Positions 5,253 through 5,508 of a DNA stretch of 5,508 bases are shown one piece after another. The notes beneath the pieces are model-generated. The model saw only the letters and a list, made by a program, of their open reading frames with translations. It did no database searches and was not told the DNA's origin. Position 1 is the stretch's first letter. Each line of letters opens with the position of its first letter. Source of the DNA: an uncultured Clostridia bacterium (GTDB lineage Bacteria > Bacillota > Clostridia > Christensenellales > Aristaeellaceae); NCBI GenBank assembly GCA_937894675.1, contig CALCQO010000013.1, positions 1-5,508 on the forward strand, read 5' to 3'. A program made the translations under genes and the position numbers.

Positions 5253-5476
5253 CGGTTTTCTTCCTTTCTGTTTTTTCGGTGGATCTTATTCATATCAGTT
5301 CTGAGGCAATCTCCCTCCGAGCTGTAGCAGATGAAACCGTGGGAGGGGTATGGACAGTTGCCGCAGCTCTCGAACGGACCGCAAGGCCGTTCCTCCGGCT
5401 GTATCTTGCCTGTTGTTATGAGAGTATCCGAATCGTAACAGGCATTTTTTCTATTTTTCTTGTATCGTACCAGCAT
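5246..5476 (-). CDS. Small Cys-rich protein, likely metal-binding, unknown function
   Basis: A 76-residue basic protein with seven Cys (13, 32, 38, 41, 50, 57, 76). The core CGPFESCGNCPYPSHGFIC at 32-50, plus C57, gives C-x5-C-x2-C-x8-C-x6-C, which could bind zinc or an iron-sulfur cluster; the flanks are Lys/Arg-rich (VRYKKNRK and HRKNRKEENR), compatible with nucleic acid contact. I recall very similar small hypothetical proteins on Clostridia mobile elements but know no function. The start at 5476 is chosen because AAAGGAG at 5481-5487 is 4 bases upstream; the in-frame ATG at 5491 would make that site part of its own coding sequence. The leader ending GGAAAGGAGAGCCATG resembles that of the winged-helix gene (GGAAAGGAGCAGCCATG). 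The stop overlaps the next gene by 7 bases. Confidence 0.75.
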   Translation of the reverse strand: MLVRYKKNRKNACYDSDTLITTGKIQPEERPCGPFESCGNCPYPSHGFICYSSEGDCLRTDMNKIHRKNRKEENRC

Positions 5477-5508
5477 GGCTCTCCTTTCCATAAACGCAAA
5501 AAGGGCGC

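Noticed and set aside
1..5508. CRISPR arrays, tRNA or rRNA genes, insertion sequences, attachment sites
   Set aside because: No regularly spaced repeats, cloverleaf-like stretch, transposase motif or flanking direct repeats were seen on either strand.

Overview
The window looks like part of an integrative conjugative element (ICE) accessory region from a spore-forming-type Firmicute, most likely a gut Clostridia species. Every convincing gene lies on the minus strand, so transcription runs from high to low coordinates. Nearly every gene has a strong AGGAGG-type ribosome binding site. The set of families (YodL, DUF3849, DUF6133, SpoVG-like, orphan D12-class adenine methylase) is the kind found on Tn1549/CTn-type elements. 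No relaxase, VirB4, VirD4, integrase or attachment site is inside the window, so the ICE assignment is an inference from family content.

Layout in transcription order. (1) About 5476 to 4638: a Cys-rich 76-aa protein, a 74-aa protein that may be a shortened antirestriction/ArdA-like remnant, and a helical 95-aa protein. (2) 4598 to 4508: a non-coding leader with a minus-strand terminator hairpin, then a second hairpin that covers the ribosome binding site of the next gene. The two can also pair with each other. (3) 4507 to 2013: a tightly packed block of a small winged-helix-like protein, a DNA adenine methylase, a 191-aa protein with a Cys cluster and an AbrB-like segment, and a DUF3849 protein. 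Junctions here overlap by 4 to 11 bases. (4) 1999 to 1: a YodL-domain protein, a DUF6133 membrane protein, a SpoVG-family protein and the N-terminal 244 residues of a secreted SLH-domain protein that runs off the left edge.

How they may work together: methylation of element DNA, DNA/RNA-binding regulators (winged helix, AbrB-like, SpoVG) and poorly characterised families would suit protection and control of an incoming element. The SLH protein would put an element-encoded product on the cell wall. This is inference; only the methylase, SpoVG and SLH assignments are firm at family level.

The most unusual points are a shared short Met/Gly-rich C-terminal tail (E-Q ... M-G-G-M type) on three unrelated proteins, a probable CTG start for the methylase in a CTGA overlap, and the possible two-state RNA leader at 4515-4598. 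There is no gene-free stretch above 300 bases; the longest gap is about 130 bases (4508-4637).
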